This document shows positions 25,601 through 32,999 of a stretch of DNA of 43,166 nucleotides, in pieces. Origin of the DNA: Alteromonas lipotrueae (GTDB lineage Bacteria; Pseudomonadota; Gammaproteobacteria; Enterobacterales; Alteromonadaceae); the NCBI RefSeq assembly GCF_019249215.1, contig NZ_JAESDI010000026.1, forward strand, positions 1 to 43,166, given 5' to 3'. The position numbers and the translations under genes are program-made. Each line of letters begins with the position of its first letter. Position 1 is the stretch's first letter. The notes below the pieces were generated by a model. That model saw only the letters and a program-made list of their open reading frames with translations. It ran no database searches and was not told the DNA's origin.

Positions 25601-27518
25601 AACCACAGAATTCACTGCGGTGGGCGTGGGGGATATGGCGGGAGATGTTTTTGGTAATGGTATGCTTTTATCTAAGCACACCAAATTAATTTCGGCGTTT
25701 AACCATTTACATATTTTCTTCGATCCAGACCCCGATGCAGCTGCAAGTTACAAAGAGCGCGCTAGATTGTTCGAAAACCCACGATTAAGTTGGGAAGATT
25801 ACGATTCAACATTGATTTCAAAAGGTGGCGGTATCTTTAGTCGTTCCGCGAAGTCGATTAAACTTACCCCAGAAATGAAAAAGTGGTTAGGCACCCGTCA
25901 GATGTCGATGACGCCAAACGAACTTATCCATAACATTTTAAAAATGCCTGTGGACTTGCTTTGGAATGGTGGTATCGGGACTTACGTTAAGAGCTCAAAA
26001 GAGTCGCATGCGGAAGTGGGCGACAGAGCTAATGATGACTTACGTTTAAACGGCAAAGACGTGCAAGCCAAAATTGTAGGTGAGGGCGGTAACCTAGGGT
26101 TAACGCAGTTAGGTCGAATTGAATATGCTGCTTCCGGCGGACGCGTAAACACCGACTTCATCGATAATGTAGGGGGAGTTGATTGCTCCGATAACGAAGT
26201 TAATATCAAAATCTTGCTTAACAGCGTGGTTAACGACGGTGAACTTACAGTTAAACAGCGTAACAATTTGCTGCACGACATGACCGATGACGTATCGCGT
26301 ATTGTGATTAAAGATTGTTATCGCCAAACTCAATCTATCTCGATTACTGAGATGTCGGGCGTAAGCTTATTGAAAGAACAGCTTCGCTTTATTCACGGTT
26401 TAGAGCGTGAAGGTCAACTTAACAGAGAGCTTGAGTTCATTCCGAGTGATGACGAAATTTCGGATAGAGTGGCGTCAGATCGTGGTCTTACGCGACCTGA
26501 ACTTAGTGTTTTGATTGCCTACGGCAAAATGGTATTGAAAGATGCATTAAATATCCCTGAAATCACTGATAACCCTTATCACGGTAAATTGTTGCTTCAA
26601 GCTTTCCCTAAGGTGTTGCGTGAAAAATTCAGTACACATATGCAGCAGCATCCACTTAGAAGTGAAATTATTGCCACTAAATTGACCAATAATATGGTTA
26701 ACGATATGGGGCTTAACTTTGTCTTTCGTATTCAGGAAGAAACCGGTGCCAGCGTTGATGATATTGCTAATGCCTACGCTATTGTGCACGGTATTTTTGA
26801 TATGGAAACGCTCTGGAACCGTATTGAAGACTTAGATAACGTTATTTCAGCGAAGCTACAGCTTAAGATGCTAGATGAAGCTCGCCGTATTATGCGCCGC
26901 GCTGCACGCTGGTATATTAGACACGGCAATAAAGGCCTGTCTATTGAAGAGTCGATTGCAAGCTATCGTGAAACCTTCAATAACTTGTCTAAGAATCTGC
27001 AGAACTATTTAGTAGAAGCTGAATACTCACAGCTAGAAGAGAAAACAAGTACCTATGTGTCGCAAGACGTTCCGAAGGATATCGCGTATCAAGTAGCTAG
27101 CTTCTCCAATATGTTCTCTAGTTTCGACCTAGCACACATTGTTGCAGCTGAAAAACATAGTGTTGATGTTGTCGCGCGGTTGTACTTCCAGCTTGGCTCT
27201 AAACTTGAATTGCATTGGTTCTTAGATCAAATTAACAATCAAGCAGTCAGCAACCATTGGCAAGCACTAGCACGCGCATCGTACCGTGAAGAACTGGATT
27301 GGCAGCAACGTTCAATTGCCGCTAATCTACTTCAAATAAACCCAGAGGCCAGCGATGCAGACAAAATTTTGGAAGATTGGATGCAGAGCAACCAAGTGTT
27401 GTTGAAACGCTGGTATCATATGATGTCAGAGTTTAAGACTAGCTCAACCCATGAATTTGCGAAATTTTCTGTCGCATTACGTGAATTGATGCTTTTAAGC
27501 GTGAAGTCTAGCCATTAG
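22680..27518 (+). CDS. gdhB: NAD-specific glutamate dehydrogenase, large (about 180 kDa) type
   Basis: The 1612-residue cytoplasmic enzyme oxidises glutamate to 2-oxoglutarate and ammonia with NAD+, mainly for glutamate catabolism. Length and sequence fit the large bacterial class. The N-terminal half contains ACT-like regulatory domains. The catalytic domain begins with GGLRWSDRQEDFRTEILGLV and has the reactive Lys in PVGAKGGF (Lys848). The dinucleotide-binding segment GVGDMAGDVFGNG lies at 982-994, and DLLWNGGIGTYVK and GEGGNLGLTQ follow. A helical C-terminal domain ends the protein. The ATG has ATAAGG upstream. It is flanked by terminators on both sides and is therefore a single-gene unit. 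In related enzymes activity responds to amino acids through the N-terminal region. Confidence 0.96.
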   Translation: MTVTSQRHSVLLDNVFALIEKKVDAQQKSLVQQFGRLLYKNISSDDLEDRNDSDLYGATLSLWNGLAKFDNSAPYIRVFNPEIEKHGWHSSHTIVEIIVRDMPFLVDSVRMSLNRLNITAHLFLHSPIGIKRNSKNQVVEFAEPGKTVENTRKETVIFIEVDHQSAKKDIDELTKELHSVVDEVSLAVKDWQEMTTKLETVVKDSTKLNWPVSTDEKKQTKAYLQWLSDHNFTMMGYRYYEVKAIEGDHRWIPSNDTSLGLLKNSVNDRERLLSKLPSSARAEALSQSPLILTKTNSRARVHRPAYMDYVGVKAFNKDGQVIGEHRFLGLYSASFYNQSVTQLPMLREKIQRICDLSGYEPGTHAFKAFVNIVETYPRDELLQTPAEELAQIVMGIFQMQERGISRLFIRKDVFGRFFSCMVFVPRERYNTQLRVDTQALLKASLGAKEEVEFTTFFSESVYARTHYIARVNDNNAEFDVKEIERNIIELTKTWSDRLASSISAAHGEAQGKALERKYGNAFSRSYMEQNLPGDALVDIGKIEQLDDDHTLDMLFYRPQEEQSDSQIVKLKLFHRAEPIHLSDVLPMLENFGLRVIDESPYKITCPDGFRNWVMDFTMLHKSGQHFDMERAQTLFQEAFAKVWNNDLEDDAFNRLILGANLTGRKVTILRAYAKYMRQTGSSFSRDYIANTLANYPDIARLLVEFFDQRINPKKKRNAKKEEALLENIKTQLDSVSNLDDDRIIRRYLDMMSATLRTNFYQPDEAGNEKSYVSFKMLPEMIPDMPLPLPKFEIFVYSPRLEGVHLRGGKVARGGLRWSDRQEDFRTEILGLVKAQQVKNTVIVPVGAKGGFVCKKLPVGEGREAIQAEGQACYRTFITSLLDITDNIVNGEVVPPKDVVRLDEDDPYLVVAADKGTATFSDIANGIADEFGFWLGDAFASGGSVGYDHKKMGITARGGWESVKRHFREIGIDCQTTEFTAVGVGDMAGDVFGNGMLLSKHTKLISAFNHLHIFFDPDPDAAASYKERARLFENPRLSWEDYDSTLISKGGGIFSRSAKSIKLTPEMKKWLGTRQMSMTPNELIHNILKMPVDLLWNGGIGTYVKSSKESHAEVGDRANDDLRLNGKDVQAKIVGEGGNLGLTQLGRIEYAASGGRVNTDFIDNVGGVDCSDNEVNIKILLNSVVNDGELTVKQRNNLLHDMTDDVSRIVIKDCYRQTQSISITEMSGVSLLKEQLRFIHGLEREGQLNRELEFIPSDDEISDRVASDRGLTRPELSVLIAYGKMVLKDALNIPEITDNPYHGKLLLQAFPKVLREKFSTHMQQHPLRSEIIATKLTNNMVNDMGLNFVFRIQEETGASVDDIANAYAIVHGIFDMETLWNRIEDLDNVISAKLQLKMLDEARRIMRRAARWYIRHGNKGLSIEESIASYRETFNNLSKNLQNYLVEAEYSQLEEKTSTYVSQDVPKDIAYQVASFSNMFSSFDLAHIVAAEKHSVDVVARLYFQLGSKLELHWFLDQINNQAVSNHWQALARASYREELDWQQRSIAANLLQINPEASDADKILEDWMQSNQVLLKRWYHMMSEFKTSSTHEFAKFSVALRELMLLSVKSSH

Positions 27519-27541
27519 AATACACGCTATCAAAAATGACG

Positions 27542-27566
27542 AAGCCCTGTAAATCAGGGCTTTTTT
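27542..27566 (+). terminator. Intrinsic terminator between gdhB and pyrD
   Basis: Arms AAGCCCTG and CAGGGCTT with a TAAAT loop form an 8-bp stem and run into six T residues. It lies within a longer in-frame extension of pyrD, which argues against that upstream start. Confidence 0.9.
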
Positions 27567-27595
27567 ATACCAAATACAAGCGAAAACAAACACCT

Positions 27596-28603
27596 ATGCA
27601 ATCATTAGTGCAAAAACTGTTGCTTCAATGCGAACCCGAAAAAAGCCATGACTTTACAATCAACTGGTTAAATAAAACGCAACACACGCCGTTGAAGTGG
27701 GCTTACAGCACCACGACAATCCAAAAGCCAGTGACGATTGCAGGTATAACCTTTGATAATCCTGTGGGGTTGGCGGCAGGCTTAGACAAAAATGGTGATT
27801 GTATAGATGCGTTTGCTGAAATGGGTTTTGGTTTTGTAGAAATTGGTACGGTTACACCTCGCCCACAAATGGGTAACCCTAAGCCTCGCTTATTTCGCAT
27901 TCCTGAAAAACAGGCAATTATCAATCGAATGGGCTTTAATAATAAAGGGGTTGATCACTTAGTTTCTCAAGTGAAAAAAGCGCACTTTAAAGGCCCGATT
28001 GGTATCAATATAGGCAAAAATAAAGATACAGACGATGCGAAGGCCCTCGACGATTATCTTATTTGTCTGAATAAGGTTTACCCTTACGCCAGTTATGTAA
28101 CTATCAATATTTCTTCACCCAATACTCCTGGGCTGAGAAACCTCCAGTATGGTGCAGCCCTTGATGCATTATTGGTAGGCCTAAAAGCGGCACAAGAAAC
28201 CCTTACTCAAACTCACGGTAAATACGTACCTTTGTTTATCAAAATTGCGCCAGACTTATCAGATGGCGAAATACAAAGCATTGCGCAATCTTTGCTCGCC
28301 AGCAAAATGGATGGCGTTATTGCCACCAATACCACACTTTCTCGTGATGCTGTTCAGGGGTTAAAGCATGCTGATGAAATGGGTGGACTGAGCGGTTCTG
28401 TCCTTACCGACATGAGCTTGAACGTAACAAAAAAACTATCTAGTGCTCTTGATAGAGCTATTCCTATCATAGGCGTGGGCGGTATAGATTCTCCTGAAAC
28501 CGCAAAAGCACGTTTAGATGCAGGAGCATCACTAGTTCAGGTATACTCTGCATTCATCTATCAGGGGCCCGACCTCGTTAAACGCATTGTAAAAGCGCTA
28601 TAA
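27596..28603 (+). CDS. pyrD: Dihydroorotate dehydrogenase (quinone), class 2
   Basis: The 335-residue membrane-associated flavoprotein oxidises dihydroorotate to orotate with quinone as acceptor, the fourth step of pyrimidine synthesis. The N-terminal amphipathic helix that contacts the membrane is followed by GLAAGLDKNG, EIGTVTPRPQ, NRMGFNNKG, GINIGKNKDT, NISSPNTPGL (with the class 2 catalytic Ser), GVIATNTT and IIGVGGIDS. All match E. coli PyrD. A longer reading from 27536 would have to cross the gdhB terminator, so I start at the ATG at 27596, where the product begins like PyrD. The ribosome site in front of it is weak. rlmKL follows after 75 bases. Confidence 0.95.
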   Translation: MQSLVQKLLLQCEPEKSHDFTINWLNKTQHTPLKWAYSTTTIQKPVTIAGITFDNPVGLAAGLDKNGDCIDAFAEMGFGFVEIGTVTPRPQMGNPKPRLFRIPEKQAIINRMGFNNKGVDHLVSQVKKAHFKGPIGINIGKNKDTDDAKALDDYLICLNKVYPYASYVTINISSPNTPGLRNLQYGAALDALLVGLKAAQETLTQTHGKYVPLFIKIAPDLSDGEIQSIAQSLLASKMDGVIATNTTLSRDAVQGLKHADEMGGLSGSVLTDMSLNVTKKLSSALDRAIPIIGVGGIDSPETAKARLDAGASLVQVYSAFIYQGPDLVKRIVKAL

Positions 28604-28639
28604 TTAGCGAAAGCGACACATTACAGTTTTATACACTCA

Positions 28640-28663
28640 AGCGTGTGGCAATAATCACACGCT
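28640..28663 (+). repeat. Hairpin in the leader of rlmKL
   Basis: Arms AGCGTGTG and CACACGCT form a perfect 8-bp stem with an 8-base loop. It ends 15 bases before the rlmKL ATG and has no T-run, so it is not a terminator. It may influence translation initiation or the end of the pyrD mRNA. Confidence 0.4.
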
Positions 28664-28678
28664 CTATCAGGTAATTGA

Positions 28679-30820
28679 ATGAATACTATTCTGGCAACAA
28701 CCAGCCGCGGTCTTGACGAACTCCTTAAGCAAGAAATACTCAATTTGTGCCCAGGTGCAGAAATTAAACAGTCTCCGGGCATGTTGCAGTTTGAAGGAAG
28801 CAAAGAAGACGCTTATAAACTTTGTCTTTGGTCTCGTTTGGCCAACCGTGTTATTTGGATCTTAGGCACAGGAAAGGCAGGAAATGCTGAAGAGTTGTAT
28901 AAGACAGCCATGGATATTGATTGGCAGATGCATATGGAATCTCGCCATACGTTATCAGTGCAATTTATTGGTACTAACTACGAAATTAAAAACACGCAGT
29001 TTGGCGCGGTAAGAATTAAAGATGCCATTGTCGACCAATTCGTAGAAGAGGGACAAGCTCGCCCATCGGTTGAGCGCAAAATGCCTGATTTCCCTGTTTA
29101 CGCCAGACTTCAACGAGACAATGTGATTATTGGTCTTGATATGGCCGGCGCAAGTTTGCACCAACGTTCATATCGTCAAGAAACGGGTGATGCACCACTT
29201 AAAGAACATATTGCCTGCGCCATGTTAATGCGCAGTGGCTGGACCGAAAACATGGACAAGCCCCTTGCTGACATGATGTGTGGCTCGGGTACTATTGCCA
29301 TAGAAGCGGCCTTCATGGCACGTAATATTGCCCCTGGCATAAAGCGTGAGTATTGGGGCTTTAGTCAGTGGTTAAGCCACGATGCCGCATACTGGGATTC
29401 GTTGGTAAATGATGCTATTTCGAATCAAACAGAAAGCAAAAGTGAAATTTTCGCTGCCGATTACAACCGCAGAATGATTGCCATTGCAAAAGACAATGCC
29501 GACTATGCGGGCGTGTTTAACGATATTAAATTCAGCAACCAAGACGCCACTAAGTCGTCACCGCCGGTTGCGACTCCAGGATATATGGTGTCTAACCCCC
29601 CTTATGGTGAACGTTTGGGCGAGCTAACAGCACTTATCCCGCTTTTCAGCGAATGGGGTAAGCGTTTTAAAGAAGCATGGAAAGGCTGGCACGTATCATT
29701 GCTTAGCAGCAACCGTGATTTATTGCGTGTATTAAAATTACGAGCAACCAAAGACTACGGCATGAATAACGGTAAGCTAGAGTGCCGTTTAGTGAACTAT
29801 GTGTTAAGCGAAGAAAACACAGTTCAATTTACTGAAGATGCGTCGAATCACGAATTTGCCAATCGCCTAAAGAAAAACCTTAAGAAAATGAAGGCTTGGA
29901 TCAACAAAGTTGATACTAACTGCTACCGTATCTACGATGCCGATTTGCCCGATTACAACGTGGCCATTGATAGGTACGGCGATTGGTTAGTAGTACAAGA
30001 ATACGCACCGCCTAAAACTGTGTCGGAAGACAAAGCCCGTAAACGCTTGCAAGAAGTATTGCTTTATTTGCCTACTGTTACAGGCATATCGCCTAAGCAA
30101 ATAGTGCTTAAAGTACGCAGCCAGCAAAAGGGTACTAAGCAGTACGAAAAAATTAACCAGTCTGGCACCATGATGGAAGTGTACGAAAACGGTGCGCGCT
30201 TATTGGTGAACTTGACTGACTATCTAGATACGGGCTTATTTCTAGATCATAGAAACACCCGTCAAAAAGTTATGCAGCTTGCGAAAGGTAAAGATGTACT
30301 TAACCTGTTTGCTTACACTGGCAGTGTGTCTGTGTTTGCAGCTAAAGGTGGCGCGAAATCAGTGACCACCGTTGATATGTCTAACACCTATCTAGACTGG
30401 GCGAAAAAGAATGTGGCGCTTAACAAGCTAAATGGGCCACATGCTTTTGTTCAAGCTGATTGCACGTCATGGTTAGGCGATCATAAAGGTAAATACGATT
30501 TAATTTTTATCGACCCACCTTCGTTTTCAAATTCTAAGCGTATGCAAAGCACGTGGGATGTACAGCGCGATCACGTTACTATGCTAACGAATGCGAGAAA
30601 CTGTCTAAATGAGGGCGGTACGTTAATTTTCTCTAACAATAAACGTGGCTTCAAGTTAGATGAAGAGGCGTTAGAAGGATTAGGTTTCAGTATTGAAAAT
30701 ATTACTCAGGAAACCATACCTGAAGACTTTTCTCGGCGCGGAAACATTCATAAGTGCTGGATCCTTTCGTTATCAAAGGAAGCGTTACCAAAAGAACCGT
30801 TATCAAGAGAAGCTTTATGA
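28679..30820 (+). CDS. rlmL: Bifunctional 23S rRNA methyltransferase RlmKL
   Basis: The 713-residue protein joins two methyltransferases: the N-terminal part makes m2G2445 and the C-terminal part makes m7G2069 in 23S rRNA of E. coli. A ferredoxin-like/THUMP region covers about residues 1-155. The RlmL SAM site DMMCGSGTIAIEAAF and catalytic SNPPYGERLG follow, then the RlmK half with LNLFAYTGSVSVFAAKGGA and IDPPSFSNSKRM. The protein ends with a repeated five-residue tail (LSKEA, LPKEP, LSREA, L) encoded by three 15-base repeats. Its stop overlaps the next gene by ATGA. The family is large and well recognised; only the tail is unusual. Confidence 0.95.
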   Translation: MNTILATTSRGLDELLKQEILNLCPGAEIKQSPGMLQFEGSKEDAYKLCLWSRLANRVIWILGTGKAGNAEELYKTAMDIDWQMHMESRHTLSVQFIGTNYEIKNTQFGAVRIKDAIVDQFVEEGQARPSVERKMPDFPVYARLQRDNVIIGLDMAGASLHQRSYRQETGDAPLKEHIACAMLMRSGWTENMDKPLADMMCGSGTIAIEAAFMARNIAPGIKREYWGFSQWLSHDAAYWDSLVNDAISNQTESKSEIFAADYNRRMIAIAKDNADYAGVFNDIKFSNQDATKSSPPVATPGYMVSNPPYGERLGELTALIPLFSEWGKRFKEAWKGWHVSLLSSNRDLLRVLKLRATKDYGMNNGKLECRLVNYVLSEENTVQFTEDASNHEFANRLKKNLKKMKAWINKVDTNCYRIYDADLPDYNVAIDRYGDWLVVQEYAPPKTVSEDKARKRLQEVLLYLPTVTGISPKQIVLKVRSQQKGTKQYEKINQSGTMMEVYENGARLLVNLTDYLDTGLFLDHRNTRQKVMQLAKGKDVLNLFAYTGSVSVFAAKGGAKSVTTVDMSNTYLDWAKKNVALNKLNGPHAFVQADCTSWLGDHKGKYDLIFIDPPSFSNSKRMQSTWDVQRDHVTMLTNARNCLNEGGTLIFSNNKRGFKLDEEALEGLGFSIENITQETIPEDFSRRGNIHKCWILSLSKEALPKEPLSREAL
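30770..30817 (+). repeat. Three 15-base tandem repeats at the 3' end of rlmKL
   Basis: Units at 30770-30784, 30785-30799 and 30800-30814 follow the pattern TTAyCAArrGAAsCk with a partial fourth copy. They encode LSKEA, LPKEP and LSREA and run into the stop codon and the start of the next gene. Confidence 0.8.
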
Positions 30821-31050
30821 AAATAGTGTTTTACACAGGGCCTCAGTGTAGTTTATGCGATTTGGCCGACATTGAGTTGGCTAATACACAGCAGTTTTCT
30901 TCGTTAACGGTGGAAAAAGTAAACATTCGTGATAGCACCGATTTGTATCATTTATACGGTGCTCGCATTCCTGTATTGAAACGGGAAGACAATGGCGCCG
31001 AAATCGGCTGGCCATTTGATACCAACGCATTGGAGACATTCTTACAGTGA
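30817..31050 (+). CDS. Glutaredoxin-like (DUF836) thiol protein
   Basis: The 77-residue protein has a thioredoxin-like fold: strand KIVFYTGPQCSLC with a CxxC pair at residues 11-14 (Cys-Ser-Leu-Cys), and the cis-Pro region GARIPVLK. It matches the DUF836 group of small glutaredoxin-like proteins. It probably takes part in cytoplasmic thiol exchange, but no substrate is known. A reading from 30754 would add 21 residues made from the rlmKL repeat region, so I start at 30817, where ATG overlaps the rlmKL stop. Its stop overlaps the GTG of uup, so the three genes are translationally linked. Confidence 0.85.
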   Translation: MKIVFYTGPQCSLCDLADIELANTQQFSSLTVEKVNIRDSTDLYHLYGARIPVLKREDNGAEIGWPFDTNALETFLQ

Positions 31051-32987
31051 GTATATTGCAGTTAAAGAACATCACTGTTATCTACGGTATCCCCCCTTTA
31101 TTAGATGGCGTTGAACTGATTGTTCAACCCAAAGAACGCGTGTGTTTAGTAGGCCGAAATGGCAGTGGTAAATCCACACTAATGAAAGTGATATCAGGTG
31201 ATGTAATAGCCGACGATGGCCAGCGCATTATAGAAAGCGACACGATAATTGCTCGATTAGAGCAAGATCCGCCGCAAACCACAGATGTGACCCTTTTCGA
31301 TTACGTTGCTGAAGGCTTAGCAGATGTAGGCGACACCATTAAAGCCTATCATCACCAAACCAAATTGGTGGCTGAAGATCCTAGTGAAGCTAACTTAAAT
31401 CGTCTGCAAACTTTGCAGGAAACCTTGGAAGCCCGTGATGCATGGCAATTTGAGCAGCAAATAGAACAAACGCTCACCATGCTTAAACTAGAGCCTGATA
31501 TTTCATTATCGACATTATCAGGTGGATGGCGCCGTAAAGCGGCATTAGCACGCGCTTTGGTTCGTTCTCCCGATTTACTGTTGCTTGACGAACCTACCAA
31601 CCATTTAGATATTGAAATGATTCGTTGGTTGGAAAGCAGTTTATCTAATTACAATGGCGCTATTGTATTTGTAAGTCACGATAGGGCCTTTATCCGAAAT
31701 ATGGCAACCCGTATTGTTGATTTAGACCGGGGTGGATTAACCAGTTACCCAGGTAACTACGAAACCTACCTAGAGAAAAAGCAGCAAGACCTTGAAGTAG
31801 AAGCTGCCCATAATGCCGAGTTTGATAAGAAGCTTGCGCAAGAAGAAGTGTGGATCCGTCAAGGCATAAAGGCTCGCCGTACTCGTAATGAAGGCCGTGT
31901 AAGGGCATTGAAGAAACTGCGTGAAGAGCGTAAAGCAAGACGCGCGGTACAAGGGAACGCAGTAGTAAGCCAGCACCAGGGTACACGCTCGGGCAAGATG
32001 GTGTTTGAAGTAACCGATTTAGACTACGCCATTGGCGGTAATCAAATTGTGAAGGGATTAAACCTTAATGTACTACGTGGCGATAAACTTGCACTTGTTG
32101 GGCCGAACGGTAGTGGTAAAAGTACCCTCATTAAGTTGTTGCTCGGAGAACTAACACCCGATAACGGTAACTGTAAGCAAGGTACTAACCTTGAAGTGGC
32201 TTATTTTGACCAACATCGCCATGGCTTAGATTTGGAACAAACGGTTATTGATGCTGTAGGTGATGGTAAACGTGACCTTATGGTTAACGGGCACCCAAGA
32301 CACGTCATTAGCTATTTACAAGATTATTTGTTTTCACCTGAGCGGGTTAATGCGCCGGTAAAGTCATTATCTGGTGGAGAGAAAAACAGGCTAATGCTGG
32401 CCAAGCTAATGCTTAAGCCCAGTAACTTATTAGTGCTTGATGAACCAACAAACGATCTTGATGTTGAAACACTAGAGATGTTAGAAACCCTGTTAAATGA
32501 ATATGCGGGCACGGTATTGCTCGTAAGCCATGATAGGGAATTCGTCGATAATGTTGCTAATAGTTGTGTCGTATTTGAAGGCGAAGGCTTTTTACGGGAG
32601 TTTATTGGAGGCTTCACTGACGTAGAGAGCTGGTACAAAGATCAAAATGCAAAACGTCAGCAAGTTATTAAAGACGAAAAAGCCAAAGTAAAGAATGAAA
32701 CTAATTTAAGTTCGAATAGTCCTAGTGCTAAGTCTTCTCCCCGTAAGACGAAAAAGTTATCATATAAAGATCAACGCGAACTTGAATCGCTGCCTGCAGA
32801 TATTGAGCAGTATGAAAATGAATTAGCGGAAATGCAGTTGTTAGTTAACGACCCTGAATTCTTTAAAAAAGGGAACGACGAAACTGCACAAACCTTAGCT
32901 CTGTTAGCAGAGAAAGAACAAGCCTTATCCCATAAATATGCGCGCTGGGATGAATTAGAAAGTATGCTGGAAGATAATCAGCAGTAA
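31047..32987 (+). CDS. uup: ABC-F family ATPase Uup
   Basis: The 646-residue soluble protein has two ABC domains: Walker A GRNGSGKST and GPNGSGKST, signatures LSGGWRRK and LSGGEKNR, and Walker B segments ending DEPTNHLD and DEPTNDLD. A linker rich in Arg/Lys joins them (IRQGIKARRTRNEGRVRALK), and the C-terminal region is a charged coiled coil, which in E. coli Uup binds DNA. ABC-F proteins act on ribosomes or in genome stability; E. coli uup mutants show raised excision of transposons. The start is GTG, overlapping the preceding stop as GTGA. The adjacent rlmKL-thiol gene-uup order suggests one transcript. It ends 12 bases before the DUF3466 gene. Confidence 0.94.
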   Translation: MSILQLKNITVIYGIPPLLDGVELIVQPKERVCLVGRNGSGKSTLMKVISGDVIADDGQRIIESDTIIARLEQDPPQTTDVTLFDYVAEGLADVGDTIKAYHHQTKLVAEDPSEANLNRLQTLQETLEARDAWQFEQQIEQTLTMLKLEPDISLSTLSGGWRRKAALARALVRSPDLLLLDEPTNHLDIEMIRWLESSLSNYNGAIVFVSHDRAFIRNMATRIVDLDRGGLTSYPGNYETYLEKKQQDLEVEAAHNAEFDKKLAQEEVWIRQGIKARRTRNEGRVRALKKLREERKARRAVQGNAVVSQHQGTRSGKMVFEVTDLDYAIGGNQIVKGLNLNVLRGDKLALVGPNGSGKSTLIKLLLGELTPDNGNCKQGTNLEVAYFDQHRHGLDLEQTVIDAVGDGKRDLMVNGHPRHVISYLQDYLFSPERVNAPVKSLSGGEKNRLMLAKLMLKPSNLLVLDEPTNDLDVETLEMLETLLNEYAGTVLLVSHDREFVDNVANSCVVFEGEGFLREFIGGFTDVESWYKDQNAKRQQVIKDEKAKVKNETNLSSNSPSAKSSPRKTKKLSYKDQRELESLPADIEQYENELAEMQLLVNDPEFFKKGNDETAQTLALLAEKEQALSHKYARWDELESMLEDNQQ

Positions 32988-32999
32988 ATAGGATTTTAG

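Noticed and set aside
27536..27595. Longer reading of pyrD
   Set aside because: It is encoded by the gdhB terminator hairpin and is not similar to the PyrD N-terminus.
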